Source: Photobacterium ganghwense (GTDB taxonomy: Bacteria > Pseudomonadota > Gammaproteobacteria > Enterobacterales > Vibrionaceae). Taken from it: a DNA stretch of 64,000 bases. Made by a program: the position numbers and the translations under genes. The notes beneath the pieces are model-generated. The model saw only the letters and a program-made list of their open reading frames with translations, was not told where the DNA came from and made no database searches. The number at the start of each line of letters is the position of its first letter. Within the stretch, counting starts at the first letter, position 1. Positions 8,696 to 17,786 of this stretch are shown here, piece after piece. The DNA lies in NCBI RefSeq assembly GCF_003025595.1, contig NZ_PYMI01000003.1:124001-188000 (forward strand). The letters run 5' to 3'.

Positions 8696-10375
8696 TTATA
8701 CCGACGCTTTCTGGTATGCCTCGTTGTGTACGGCGGCTACTGCACGGCCAGATGGATCGGCACTGTTTTTAAAGCTCTCATCCCATTCAATCGCTTTAGC
8801 ACTTGAGCAGGCAATTGATGGACCACCAGGTACACATTTCGCTGCGTCTTCCAGTGGGAACAGCTCTTCGAAGATTTCGCGGTACACGTACGCTTCTTTG
8901 GTGGTCGGCGTGTTGTACGGGAAGCGGAATTTCGCAGTTTCCAGCTGCTGTGCCGTGACTTTTGCTTCAGCCACTTCTTTTAGCGTGTCAATCCAGTTGT
9001 AACCTACACCGTCAGAGAACTGCTCTTTCTGGCGCCAGGCCACAGATTCCGGCAGGTAGTGGCCAAAGCATTCACGAAGAATGTGTTTTTCCATTTTACC
9101 GTTGCCACACATTTTGTCCTGTGGGTTGATACGCATGGCCACTTCCAGGAACTCTTTATCCAGGAACGGAACACGAGCTTCAATACCCCATGCCGCCATT
9201 GATTTGTTCGCACGAGCACAGTCAAACATGTTCAGAGCCAGCAGCTTGCGTACGGTTTCTTCGTGGAACTCTTTGGCGTTTGGTGCTTTGTGGAAGTACA
9301 GGTAACCACCGAATACTTCATCTGCGCCTTCGCCAGACAGAACCATCTTGATACCCATTGCACGGATCTTACGTGACATCAGGTACATCGGGGTTGATGC
9401 ACGGATAGTGGTCACATCATAGGTTTCGATGTGGTAAATCACGTCGCGAATCGCATCCAGACCTTCCTGAATGGTGTAGGTCAGTTCGTGGTGAACCGTA
9501 CCGATGTGGTCGGCAACCTTTTTCGCGGCTTTCAGATCCGGTGCACCTTCCAGGCCAATCGCAAATGAGTGCAGGGTTGGCCACCAGGCTTCAGATTGCT
9601 CATCATCTTCAATTCGGCGAGCCGCAAACTTTTTGGTGATTGCGGAAATCACGGAAGAATCCAGGCCACCGGACAGCAATACACCGTATGGTACGTCGGT
9701 CATCAGCTGGCGTTTTACGGCACCTTCCAGCGCGTTGGTCAGAGCGACTTTGTCAGTAACGTTTTCGGCAACACTGTCGAACTCCATCCAGTCACGCTTG
9801 TAGTAGCGAACCGGTTCACCTTTTTTGCTCCACAGGTAATGGCCTGGAGGGAACTCGCTGATGGTTTTACAAACCGGTACCAGCGCTTTCATTTCAGAGG
9901 CTACGTAGTAGTTTCCGTGCTCATCATAACCTTGGTACAGCGGGATGATACCGATGTGGTCACGGCCAATCAGGTATGCGTCTTCCTGCTCATCGTACAG
10001 GATGAAGCCAAAAATACCGTTCAGGTAGTCCAGCAGTTCCGGCCCTTTCTCTTTGTACAGTGCCAGAATGATTTCACAATCAGATTCAGTCTGGAACGGG
10101 TAATCAGGGGCAAACTCTGCGCGAAGTTCTTTGTGGTTGTAAATTTCGCCGTTAACAGCCAGGGCATGAGTTTTGTCGGCGTTGTAGAGAGGCTGCTCGC
10201 CGCTGTTCAGGTCAACAATGGCCAGACGCTCGTGCACCAGAATCGCACGGTCTGATGAATAAATACCGGACCAGTCCGGGCCACGGTGGCGCATTTTTTT
10301 TGACATTTCGAGTGCCGTTTGACGCAGCGCGGTTGCATCACTTTTAATGTCTAGAATCCCGAATACTGAACACAT
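8696..10375 (-). CDS. asnB: Asparagine synthetase B, glutamine-hydrolysing
   Basis: Makes asparagine from aspartate, ATP and glutamine in the cytosol. 559 residues against 554 in E. coli. The N-terminal class II glutaminase begins with Cys2 (MCSVFGI), the nucleophile freed by Met removal, and shows RHRGPD and the VNGEIYNH loop. The synthetase domain has the PP-loop SGGLDSS and the later SGEGADEVFGGY motif. AGGAAG lies just upstream of the start. The last 40 or so residues are lower-complexity, as in other Vibrio AsnB proteins. Confidence 0.96.
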   Translation of the reverse strand: MCSVFGILDIKSDATALRQTALEMSKKMRHRGPDWSGIYSSDRAILVHERLAIVDLNSGEQPLYNADKTHALAVNGEIYNHKELRAEFAPDYPFQTESDCEIILALYKEKGPELLDYLNGIFGFILYDEQEDAYLIGRDHIGIIPLYQGYDEHGNYYVASEMKALVPVCKTISEFPPGHYLWSKKGEPVRYYKRDWMEFDSVAENVTDKVALTNALEGAVKRQLMTDVPYGVLLSGGLDSSVISAITKKFAARRIEDDEQSEAWWPTLHSFAIGLEGAPDLKAAKKVADHIGTVHHELTYTIQEGLDAIRDVIYHIETYDVTTIRASTPMYLMSRKIRAMGIKMVLSGEGADEVFGGYLYFHKAPNAKEFHEETVRKLLALNMFDCARANKSMAAWGIEARVPFLDKEFLEVAMRINPQDKMCGNGKMEKHILRECFGHYLPESVAWRQKEQFSDGVGYNWIDTLKEVAEAKVTAQQLETAKFRFPYNTPTTKEAYVYREIFEELFPLEDAAKCVPGGPSIACSSAKAIEWDESFKNSADPSGRAVAAVHNEAYQKASV

Positions 10376-10678
10376 ACTTCCTACCCCAAATCTAATGGCT
10401 GATTGCTATCCATGTAACTGTTGGAATCGAGATGTAGCCGGCTGACTAATCTGTCAGGCAGATCCTGACTACATACTTGTCGTTTCCCTGTTGGTTTTTA
10501 AAATTGCGTATTCGATAATGAAATGCAACCTCTAACTCCAATTCAATAAACAAAAAGCACCTATGGTGAATATTTTTTAATAAAAACAAAAAATACAGAA
10601 TATTTTCTATATTGAGGCGATATTTCGTACGAAAAAACAAACGGCAGCCTGAGCTGCCGTTGGAGGGGGAAAGGAGGA
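10376..10678. other. asnB upstream region and antiporter terminator
   Basis: The 303-bp spacer contains the asnB promoter (minus strand), with a very AT-rich stretch at about 10560-10620. The antiporter gene is also on the minus strand and ends here; its terminator is annotated separately. No gene was seen. Confidence 0.6.
10630..10660 (-). terminator. Terminator of the CPA2 antiporter gene
   Basis: ACGGCAGC at 10641-10648 and GCTGCCGT at 10653-10660 form a perfect stem. On the minus strand a T-rich tract follows. Confidence 0.85.
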
Positions 10679-12268
10679 TTAAAGCTTTGACTTAATTTGT
10701 GGCGACAAATGCTCAACGACGTGGCGAGCAAAGCCACTACCGGCTTCGTTGTAGATATTGAAGGCGGCATCGACACCCAACTCTTTCAGTTCGGCTTCAT
10801 CATCATTGTATTTTGCGATGGCGGCAATTTGCCCCTGATAGTCACGTTCGCGAATCTGCTCCAGCGCAAAGTTATTGGCCTGGCTGTGTGGCATTGCCAG
10901 CAGGATCAGCTTGGTGTTGCGTTTGGAGATGACCCTGGCCCAGAAGTCCGGGTCAGTTGCATCGCCGTGAATGACATGACGGCCTTCTTCTCGATGCTGG
11001 GCCACGGATTCTTCACGGGTTTCGACGCCAATCACCTGATCCCCGTAACGAGCAACCAGCTCATCATAGGCACCGGTACCGATACGGCCCATCCCTAGAA
11101 TAAGAATCTGCTTCTCACCGAGGTCTATCAGGCGATCGCTGGCGTTAAGTTTTTCCGGTTCAAATTCTTTAAGCCATTTGGCGGCATCTTTGTACAGACG
11201 GTGGCCAAGGCTGTTGAGTGGGGCGGCGATCAGGAATGACATCGATACTGCAATGGCAATGGCGACCAGGAAGCTGCCAGGCAGGAGGCCCATGCTGTAT
11301 GCCAGTCCACCCACAATCAGACCGAATTCACTGTAGTTAAACAGCGTCAGGGTACCGAGTAGCGAAGTGCGGACACGGTAGCGGAACATATTGAAAATGA
11401 CGTAGTACAGGATCCCTTTAAGTGGCAACAGGGCGATCAGCAGCAGTGCCATCAGCAGGCCATCAATGGTCGGGGTTTCCGAAAGACCGATATTGAGGAA
11501 GAAACAGACCAGCAGCAGCTCTTTGAAGTTAAACAGTGACTTCGACATTTCTGATGCTTTCGGGTGGGCGGCCAGCAGCATACCCATGATCAATGCCCCC
11601 AGATCCGGTTTCATCCCGACGGCTTCAAACAATCCTGCTCCGGCAACCAGCGCCAGGAATACGCCGTACAGAACCAGCATCTCACCGTGGCCGGCACGAT
11701 CCAGAATTTTAAACAGGGAAGGGCGCAACAGCGGTAGTGCGAACAGCGCCAGGGCGGTAATGTCCGGGACTTTTCCGGTCGAAATAGTCAGGAAAATGAC
11801 CGCAAAGATATCCTGCATCACCAGAATACCGATCGACAAGGTACCGTAGGTGGCATTCAGCTCGCCTTTTTCCTGCAGCGCTTTAATGGCAAAAACGGTA
11901 CTGGAGAAGGACAATGCAAAACCCAGCAGAGCCAGTTGCGTGATATCCAGGTCAGCCATAATACCAATACCGAGCTGCTTGAGCGCCAGTAGAGCCAGGG
12001 TAAACAGGCCGGTTGTCAGCAGGTTATGCAGGGTTGCACCGCCCCAGATCTCTTTTGCCAGCAGGGTTTTGACGTCGAGTTTCAGGCCAATGGTAAACAG
12101 CAGTAATGTGACACCCAGATCTGCCAGTGAGGAGAGGGTGGCGGTGGATTCATAGCCTGAGATGTTTAACGCGAACCCGGCGACAAGAAAGCCCACAAGC
12201 GGAGGCAATTTGCACCTGAGGGCAATGTAACCTGCCAAAAAGGCAGCAATGATATATACAAGTTCCAT
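10679..12268 (-). CDS. CPA2-family K+ (Na+)/H+ antiporter with TrkA-N domain
   Basis: 529-residue inner-membrane protein of the Kef/YbaL type. Residues 1 to about 380 form a dozen or so hydrophobic segments of the sodium/proton exchanger fold. A cytosolic RCK/TrkA-N domain follows, whose nucleotide loop reads LILGMGRIGTGAYDEL. It probably exports K+ in exchange for protons in response to a nucleotide or thiol signal. Ion and ligand cannot be read from sequence. ATG 12268 (MELVYIIAAFLAGY) is preferred because the 29 upstream codons are not membrane-like and lack homology. The ribosome site is weak. A perfect CCCCGT-CTG-ACGGGG hairpin (12305-12319) sits in its leader. Confidence 0.88.
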   Translation of the reverse strand: MELVYIIAAFLAGYIALRCKLPPLVGFLVAGFALNISGYESTATLSSLADLGVTLLLFTIGLKLDVKTLLAKEIWGGATLHNLLTTGLFTLALLALKQLGIGIMADLDITQLALLGFALSFSSTVFAIKALQEKGELNATYGTLSIGILVMQDIFAVIFLTISTGKVPDITALALFALPLLRPSLFKILDRAGHGEMLVLYGVFLALVAGAGLFEAVGMKPDLGALIMGMLLAAHPKASEMSKSLFNFKELLLVCFFLNIGLSETPTIDGLLMALLLIALLPLKGILYYVIFNMFRYRVRTSLLGTLTLFNYSEFGLIVGGLAYSMGLLPGSFLVAIAIAVSMSFLIAAPLNSLGHRLYKDAAKWLKEFEPEKLNASDRLIDLGEKQILILGMGRIGTGAYDELVARYGDQVIGVETREESVAQHREEGRHVIHGDATDPDFWARVISKRNTKLILLAMPHSQANNFALEQIRERDYQGQIAAIAKYNDDEAELKELGVDAAFNIYNEAGSGFARHVVEHLSPQIKSKL

Positions 12269-12344
12269 GGCTTGACTGAAATTTCTTATGGTTAGAAGAC
12301 GATGCCCCGTCTGACGGGGGACACATTTTGCGCAGAAATATAAC

Positions 12345-12381
12345 ACAAGGAGCATGCTCCGAATAGGAACATGCTCCTTGT
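12345..12381 (-). terminator. Stem-loop at the end of nagBAC
   Basis: ACAAGGAGCATG at 12345-12356 pairs with CATGCTCCTTGT at 12370-12381, a perfect 12-bp stem with a 13-base loop. On the minus strand it is followed by GTTATATTTC, a weak U-tract. It is the likely terminator of the nag operon. The left arm also contains the self-complementary GGAGCATGCTCC (12349-12360), so two foldings are possible. Confidence 0.65.
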
Positions 12382-12442
12382 AATTGTTACAATATGAATA
12401 ACTTAGCGAGCTGTCTACCCGCTGAATCGGCTAGCTGTTTGG

Positions 12443-13657
12443 TTATTCTTCCAGCAATTTCTGCAGCAATACACCGTTTAGCATGGCACGCTTAATCATT
12501 GAAAATGCACCAATTGTCGGCTGGGTATACAGCTCTGATTCGACGATTGGCAAATCTTTGTGGAAGGTCGACAGCGACTGGGTCTCAATGCAGCGACGAA
12601 TCGCCGGGAACACAATGTTTTTCGCCTGTACAATGTTGCCGGAAATGACAATTTTCTGTGGGTTGAACAGGTTAATCGTCATCGCCAGTGCTTTACCCAA
12701 ATGGTTACCGACTTTAATCAGTGCCTGAGTAGCCAGTTCATCCCCTTTGTTTGCCGCTTCGCAGATAGCGGGCATCGTGACCTCTTCCAGCTCCTGTAAA
12801 CTGCTTGGGTAGCCCTGAGCCAGCAGAGCTTGAACGTGCTTGATGATCGCCGGTTCAGAGGCAACGGTCTCAAGACAGCCAAAATTACCGCACTGGCATT
12901 TGTCGCCCAATGGATCAATCTGGATGTGGCCGATTTCGCCCACATTGCGGTTATATCCCAGGAATACCTGGCCGTTAACAATGATGCCTGAACCGGTACC
13001 GTGGTGAACACTGACCAGAATTGAATCATGGCAGTCACGGCTGGCACCAAAGTAGTGCTCGGCCAGTGCCAAGCCACGGATGTCGTTACCGACAAAGCAG
13101 GCTACGCCATATTTGTCGGTAATGATGTCTGCCAGTGGCAGGTTATCAACCTCGATGTGCGGCATGTAATCCACCACACCGGTCTCCGGGTCAATCAATC
13201 CCGGTAACGTGATACCGAATGCTACCAGTTCGCGCATGATGCTCTGGTTATCAGCGATAAACTGCCGGATATGGTCAAGCAGGCCGTCAATCAGTGCTTG
13301 CTGACTGGTGTAATGAAATGCATGGCCGGTACCGGCAATGAATTTACCGCTCAGATCGTACAGCGTCAGTTCGATGTAATTGCGGCCCAGACGGATCGCA
13401 ATTGAGTGAAAAGGGGTTGATTCCGTTGTCAGGGAGATAGCTCTCCGACCGCCGGTAGATGCCTGCTGCGCGACCTCTTTAATCAGGCCGCGCTCCAGCA
13501 GTTGGCGGGTGATCTTAGTAACACTTGCCGGGGCTAGCTGGCTGACGTCAGCAACCTGGATTCGTGAAATAGGGCCCTGCAAGTCAATGAGCCGGTAAAC
13601 AGCTGCACTATTTAGCTGCTTTACCAGATCTACATTACCAATTTGTCCGCCTGTCAT
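12443..13657 (-). CDS. nagC: NagC, ROK-family repressor of GlcNAc genes
   Basis: Represses nagE and nagBA until GlcNAc-6-phosphate binds. 404 residues. The N-terminal winged helix (about 12-70) reads RIQVADVSQLAPASVTKITRQLLERG. The ROK sugar-binding fold follows, with the family zinc motif CQCGNFGCLE and the glycine-rich HHGTGSGII. The start lies only 3 bases after the nagA stop, so translation is probably coupled. The gene order nagB-nagA-nagC equals the E. coli operon without nagD. Confidence 0.94.
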   Translation of the reverse strand: MTGGQIGNVDLVKQLNSAAVYRLIDLQGPISRIQVADVSQLAPASVTKITRQLLERGLIKEVAQQASTGGRRAISLTTESTPFHSIAIRLGRNYIELTLYDLSGKFIAGTGHAFHYTSQQALIDGLLDHIRQFIADNQSIMRELVAFGITLPGLIDPETGVVDYMPHIEVDNLPLADIITDKYGVACFVGNDIRGLALAEHYFGASRDCHDSILVSVHHGTGSGIIVNGQVFLGYNRNVGEIGHIQIDPLGDKCQCGNFGCLETVASEPAIIKHVQALLAQGYPSSLQELEEVTMPAICEAANKGDELATQALIKVGNHLGKALAMTINLFNPQKIVISGNIVQAKNIVFPAIRRCIETQSLSTFHKDLPIVESELYTQPTIGAFSMIKRAMLNGVLLQKLLEE

Positions 13658-13660
13658 AGT

Positions 13661-14797
13661 TTAGTTCTGCTCGTATTCGCCGTTAACAACAGTCGCCCGG
13701 ACACGGTAGTCACGATCAAAAATAGTCAGGTTAGCAACCATGCCTTTTTTGATGGCCCCCAGTTTCTTGTCAACGCCAATTGCGCGAGCAGGATACAAGG
13801 TAGCCATACGAATCGCTTCGTCCAGGGCGATACCTGCATGCTCGACACTGTTTTGAACTGCTTCAATCATAGTGAGTGCCGAACCACCCAGTGTGCCGTT
13901 TTCATCAACACACTTACCATCTCGGTAATATACTTTCTTACCGACAAAAATAAAGTGATCAATGTCTGCTCCTGCGGGTGCAGTTGCATCGGTGACCAAA
14001 ACAAGTTTGTCACCTTTCATGCGATGCGCCATTCGGATGTTGGCGTAGTCCACATGGAAACCGTCGGCGATGATACCGGTATATACCTCAGGGGTATCAT
14101 AAATGGCACCAACCATACCGGGTTCACGTCCGGCAATTGGGGTCATGGCGTTGAACAGGTGGGTAGCGAAGCTGATACCGGCCGCAAAGCCTTTACGGGC
14201 TTCCACATACGTTGCATTGGTATGGCCTGCCGAGACGATAATGCCAGCCTCAACCAACTGTTCAATATGGCTGTGGGCGTTTAGCTCCGGTGCCAGGGTC
14301 ACTTTGGTGACCACATCAGCATTCTCGCAAATCGCGTGAATCATCGAATCATCAGAACGACGAATATGGTCAACAGAGTGGATCCCTTTTTTCATCACGT
14401 TAAGGTATGGTCCCTCAAGGTGCAGGCCCAGAGAGTGATTCTGGTATTTACTCTGGTATTCACGAGCCGCCTGGATAGCCGCTTTCATGTCTTCATCTGA
14501 AGAGGTGATCAGAGTGGGCAGAAAGCTGGTGCAGCCCGACTTGAGGTTGGCGCGATGCATGGTATGAATGGTGTCGGCGTTAATTTCGTCATTGAACATG
14601 ACGCCACCGCAACCATTCAGTTGTAAATCAATAAAACCCGGTGTGAGGTTAGCCCCCTCCAGATCGTAGGTTGCTATTCCGGCAGGTAGGTCAGACTCAG
14701 GGCAAACAGCGTGAATGTTCACGCCGTCAATGATGACGGCGTGGTTATTCAGCACATCGCTCCCGGTAAAAATGCGGCAGTTGGTCAGCGCGTACAT
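13661..14797 (-). CDS. nagA: N-acetylglucosamine-6-phosphate deacetylase
   Basis: Removes acetate from GlcNAc-6-P to give glucosamine-6-P in the cytosol. 378 residues of the amidohydrolase fold: [12 protein letters not shown], the metal Glu in [17 protein letters not shown] and ATHLFNAM histidines, and the catalytic Asp in [13 protein letters not shown] 14797 is chosen because AAGGAG sits 7 bases upstream; an in-frame ATG five codons earlier lacks one. It sits between nagB and nagC, with a 15-base gap to nagB. Confidence 0.96.
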   Translation of the reverse strand: MYALTNCRIFTGSDVLNNHAVIIDGVNIHAVCPESDLPAGIATYDLEGANLTPGFIDLQLNGCGGVMFNDEINADTIHTMHRANLKSGCTSFLPTLITSSDEDMKAAIQAAREYQSKYQNHSLGLHLEGPYLNVMKKGIHSVDHIRRSDDSMIHAICENADVVTKVTLAPELNAHSHIEQLVEAGIIVSAGHTNATYVEARKGFAAGISFATHLFNAMTPIAGREPGMVGAIYDTPEVYTGIIADGFHVDYANIRMAHRMKGDKLVLVTDATAPAGADIDHFIFVGKKVYYRDGKCVDENGTLGGSALTMIEAVQNSVEHAGIALDEAIRMATLYPARAIGVDKKLGAIKKGMVANLTIFDRDYRVRATVVNGEYEQN

Positions 14798-14812
14798 GAA
14801 TAACTCCTTCAA

Positions 14813-15613
14813 TTACAGATGTTTGATGTTTTCTGCTTCAAGCTCTTTGAAGTACTTCACAGTCTTCACTTTCAGTTCCTGCGTGGCAGGTTCATCGCAG
14901 ACAATCAGTGACTTAGGATGAATCTGAAGGGCTGATACTGTCCACAGATGGTTAACTGAACCTTCGACAGCGGCCTCAAGAGCCTGTGCTTTACCGTGGC
15001 CGGTTACCAGGATCATGATCTCTTCGCTATCCAGCAGCGTCCCGACACCGATGGTTAGTGCGTATTTCGGCACCTGGCTGATATCGCCGTCAAAGAAGCG
15101 GGAGTTGGCAATACGAGTATCTTCGGTCAGGGTTTTAATGCGCGTGCGTGAAGCCAGCGATGAGGCTGGTTCGTTAAATGCGATATGACCGTCGTTGCCT
15201 ACGCCACCCATGAACAGGTTGATTTTGCCGTAAGACTTAATTTTTGCTTCATAACGTTGGCATTCTGCGTCGTGATCGCCAGTGTTGCCGTTCAGGAGAT
15301 TGATATTTTCTTCTTGAATATCAATGTGATTGAAGAAGTTGTTGTACATGAAGCTACGGTAAGATTCCGGGTGATCCGACGGGATACCGATGTACTCGTC
15401 CATGTTGAATGTTACAACATGTTTAAAACTTACTTCTCCTGCTTCATAAAGCTCAATTAAGCGCTTATATGTAGCCAGTGGCGTACCGCCGGTAGGCAGT
15501 CCAAGAACGAAAGGACGTTCTGCGGTAGGCTTAAATTTATTAATACGATCAGCAATATAGCGAGCAGACCACAGACCTACATCTTTAGCATTGTTCAGTG
15601 GGATTAGTCTCAC
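14813..15613 (-). CDS. nagB: Glucosamine-6-phosphate deaminase
   Basis: Converts glucosamine-6-P to fructose-6-P and ammonia, feeding GlcNAc carbon into glycolysis. 266 residues, as in E. coli. Catalytic residues fall at the same numbers: Asp72 (NMDEYIG), Asp141 and His143 ([11 protein letters not shown]) and Glu148. The start codon is GTG at 15613, with GAGG eight or so bases upstream. First gene of the nagBAC operon, divergent from nagE. Confidence 0.97.
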   Translation of the reverse strand: MRLIPLNNAKDVGLWSARYIADRINKFKPTAERPFVLGLPTGGTPLATYKRLIELYEAGEVSFKHVVTFNMDEYIGIPSDHPESYRSFMYNNFFNHIDIQEENINLLNGNTGDHDAECQRYEAKIKSYGKINLFMGGVGNDGHIAFNEPASSLASRTRIKTLTEDTRIANSRFFDGDISQVPKYALTIGVGTLLDSEEIMILVTGHGKAQALEAAVEGSVNHLWTVSALQIHPKSLIVCDEPATQELKVKTVKYFKELEAENIKHL

Positions 15614-15680
15614 GGCGACACCTCATTCCAAGTTTCGATTATGGGTCAATTCTAGCGCGATTCGGGGTTTGTTTTGGATA

Positions 15681-15696
15681 ATAAAATAAGTTTTAT
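15681..15696. promoter_or_regulatory. NagC-like operator 1 (nagB side)
   Basis: ATAAAA at 15681-15686 and TTTTAT at 15691-15696 form perfect arms around TAAG, upstream of nagB. Confidence 0.5.
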
Positions 15697-15734
15697 GATC
15701 GAGCTAGCAAAATCGCTGTTTGATTGGGTTTGCA

Positions 15735-15750
15735 GGTGATTATGATCACA
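15735..15750 (+). promoter_or_regulatory. CRP-cAMP binding site for nagE
   Basis: GGTGA-N6-TCACA differs from the TGTGA-N6-TCACA consensus at one base. Its centre lies about 59 bases before the start point predicted from the promoter at 15768-15795, the usual class I activator position. Confidence 0.7.
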
Positions 15751-15762
15751 ATTGAAGAGGTT

Positions 15763-15784
15763 TTAATTTGCGGGGCGAAATTAA
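15763..15784. promoter_or_regulatory. NagC-like operator 2 overlapping the nagE promoter
   Basis: TTAATTT at 15763-15769 and AAATTAA at 15778-15784 are perfect inverted arms around an 8-base GC-rich centre. The element covers the predicted -35 box of nagE. Confidence 0.65.
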
Positions 15785-15795
15785 TTTCTTACACT
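15768..15795 (+). promoter_or_regulatory. Predicted nagE promoter
   Basis: TTGCGG (15768-15773) and TACACT (15790-15795) are 16 bases apart. The match is moderate, as expected for a CRP-dependent promoter. Confidence 0.5.
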
Positions 15796-15812
15796 GCATA
15801 TTACTTAATCGG

Positions 15813-15830
15813 ATAACTAAAATAAGTTAT
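15813..15830. promoter_or_regulatory. NagC-like operator 3 (nagE leader)
   Basis: ATAACT at 15813-15818 and AGTTAT at 15825-15830 flank AAAATA. The surrounding bases closely resemble operator 1. Confidence 0.4.
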
Positions 15831-15868
15831 TCATATCGCATCTGAGAAAACCATAGGGGGAACTGAGG

Positions 15869-17359
15869 GTGAATATTCTTGGATACTTTCAAAAAGTAGG
15901 TAAAGCGTTAATGGTGCCAGTCGCCACGCTGCCTGCTGCTGCAATCCTGATGGGTGTTGGTTACTGGATTGACCCGAATGGCTGGGGGGCGAACAGCGCT
16001 CTGGCAGCTTTTCTGATTAAAGCCGGTTCCGCCATCATTGATAATATGTCGGTACTGTTTGCGGTTGGTGTCGCATACGGTATGTCTAAAGATAAGGATG
16101 GTGCGGCGGCACTGTCTGGCTTCGTTGGCTTCCTGGTGGTAACCACGCTGTTGTCTCCGGGGGCTGTTGCACAAATCCAAGGTATCGACCCAAGCTCAGT
16201 ACCGGCTGCGTTTAACAAGATTAACAACCAGTTCGTTGGTATTCTGGTTGGTATTGTATCGGCTGAAATTTACAATCGCTTCTCCCATGTTGAGCTTCAC
16301 AAAGCTCTGGCCTTCTTCTCTGGTAAGCGTTTGGTTCCTATCCTGACGTCGTTTGCAGGGATTTTCATTGCCTTTATCCTGATGTACATCTGGCCTGCAA
16401 TTTATGGCGGTCTGGTATCGTTCGGTGAAGGTATCCAGAGTCTGGGTGAAGTGGGTGCTGGTATCTATGCCTTCTTTAACCGTCTGCTGATTCCTGTTGG
16501 TCTGCACCACGCGCTGAACTCTGTATTCTGGTTCGACGTAGCGGGTATCAACGACATTCCTAACTTCCTGGGTGGCGCTAAGTCAATCGCGGAAGGTACA
16601 GCAACACCGGGTGTAACGGGTATGTACCAAGCGGGCTTCTTCCCAATCATGATGTTTGGTCTGCCTGGTGCTGCACTGGCGATGTACCACACTGCGAAAG
16701 CGAAGAACAAAGAGAAAGTTGCCTCTATCATGATTGCAGCGGGCTTCGCGTCTTTCTTCACTGGTGTGACTGAGCCTCTGGAATTTGCGTTCATGTTCCT
16801 GGCTCCGGGTCTGTACGTTCTGCATGCACTGTTGGCGGGTATCTCTGTGTACATTGCGGCATCAATGCACTGGATTGCGGGCTTTGGCTTCTCTGCCGGT
16901 CTGGTTGACCTTGTGTTGTCGACGCGTAACCCACTGGCGGTTAACTGGTACATGCTGATTGTTCAGGGTCTGGTGTTCTTCGCACTGTACTACTTTATCT
17001 TCCGTGCGGTGATTGTGAAGTTCAACCTAAAAACACCGGGCCGTGAAGACGAAGATACCGAGTCGTCTGCTGTTACCGGTTCACAGGAAACGGGTGAGTT
17101 GGCGAAACAGTATCTGAAAGCGCTGGGTGGTCATGAAAACCTGGAAAATATTGATGCGTGTATCACTCGCCTGCGTCTGACTCTGAAAGATCGTAGCCTG
17201 GCAGATGAGAAAACTCTGAAAGCACTGGGTGCGATGGGAGTTGTCAAACTGGGTTCAAATAACCTGCAGGTTATCTTGGGTCCATTGGCAGAGATTGTGG
17301 CTGGTGAAATGAAGAAAATCCCAGCAAGCGAAGATCTGTCCGCAGTAAAACTGCCATAA
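15869..17359 (+). CDS. nagE: PTS N-acetylglucosamine transporter, EIICB
   Basis: Imports and phosphorylates GlcNAc at the inner membrane. 496 residues: the EIIC membrane domain occupies about 1-360, with FGLPGAALAMYHTA and the GVTEPLEFAFMFLAP loop. A linker and a EIIB domain follow, with phospho-cysteine Cys431 in NIDACITRLRL. The EIIA domain fused at the C-terminus of E. coli NagE (648 residues) is absent, so phosphate must come from a separate EIIA, probably the glucose-type Crr protein. GTG start at 15869, with AGGGGG upstream. Confidence 0.95.
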   Translation: MNILGYFQKVGKALMVPVATLPAAAILMGVGYWIDPNGWGANSALAAFLIKAGSAIIDNMSVLFAVGVAYGMSKDKDGAAALSGFVGFLVVTTLLSPGAVAQIQGIDPSSVPAAFNKINNQFVGILVGIVSAEIYNRFSHVELHKALAFFSGKRLVPILTSFAGIFIAFILMYIWPAIYGGLVSFGEGIQSLGEVGAGIYAFFNRLLIPVGLHHALNSVFWFDVAGINDIPNFLGGAKSIAEGTATPGVTGMYQAGFFPIMMFGLPGAALAMYHTAKAKNKEKVASIMIAAGFASFFTGVTEPLEFAFMFLAPGLYVLHALLAGISVYIAASMHWIAGFGFSAGLVDLVLSTRNPLAVNWYMLIVQGLVFFALYYFIFRAVIVKFNLKTPGREDEDTESSAVTGSQETGELAKQYLKALGGHENLENIDACITRLRLTLKDRSLADEKTLKALGAMGVVKLGSNNLQVILGPLAEIVAGEMKKIPASEDLSAVKLP

Positions 17360-17400
17360 GAGAAATGCCGCTGGTTATCTGAAACCAAAGGGTTCTCTGC

Positions 17401-17431
17401 AAATCGGCCTCAGTAAGAGGCCGATTTTTTT
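17401..17431 (+). terminator. Rho-independent terminator of nagE
   Basis: AAATCGGCCTC at 17401-17411 pairs with GAGGCCGATTT at 17417-17427, followed by T. Confidence 0.92.
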
Positions 17432-17479
17432 CCCACTTGCTTGGTCTGCTAACGTGAGTACAAAATACAAAAACAGAGT

Positions 17480-17686
17480 AGGGGAAAGGTGTGGCGTTAG
17501 GTCGTTTCTGTATCTGTTTTTCGCTTTGCGCAGTATCGATATAGAAGCGGTTTGCACTGCTTCAAACCGGGCTGCCGCTATCCCTGATAGGCACCTGAGT
17601 GGAATGTTGTATTCGGCTTTTATCTGAAAGCCATTTAATTGCTGAGAATAATCTCTCGATTGCCCCGCGAATAGCGGGGTTTTTTT
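17480..17686 (+). ncRNA. Candidate small RNA between nagE and glnS
   Basis: This 355-bp spacer already has the nagE terminator at its start, yet a second strong terminator lies at its end (CCCCGC 17663-17668, GCGGGG 17674-17679, then seven T). Between them are three more stems: CGGTTTG 17548-17554 with CAAACCG 17563-17569, CTATC 17578-17582 with GATAG 17586-17590, and GGCTTT 17615-17620 with AAAGCC 17627-17632. This suggests an independent structured transcript; the 5' end is not determined. A 17-codon frame from GTG 17491 to TAG 17544, with AGGGGA before it, could be translated. A long glnS leader with an attenuator is the alternative. Confidence 0.5.
17663..17686 (+). terminator. Terminator closing the nagE-glnS intergenic RNA
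   Basis: Six-base GC stem, five-base loop and seven T. It ends 100 bases before the glnS start. Confidence 0.88.
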
Positions 17687-17786
17687 ATCCATATCGACAA
17701 ACAATGCATACTATTTGTTGAGTCATACCCCATATTTATGGATCATAGGGAAATCAAAAATCCTTCAGCACACGAGGTGTACCTAG

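Larger units (their letters stand above)
15614..15868. promoter_or_regulatory. nagB/nagE divergent control region
   Basis: The spacer contains three NagC-like AT-rich palindromes, one CRP site and a nagE promoter, each listed separately. The first two palindromes are centred 85 bp apart, close to eight helical turns. That spacing suits repression by DNA looping, as known for E. coli nagE-nagB, where the two operators are about nine turns apart. Confidence 0.75.
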
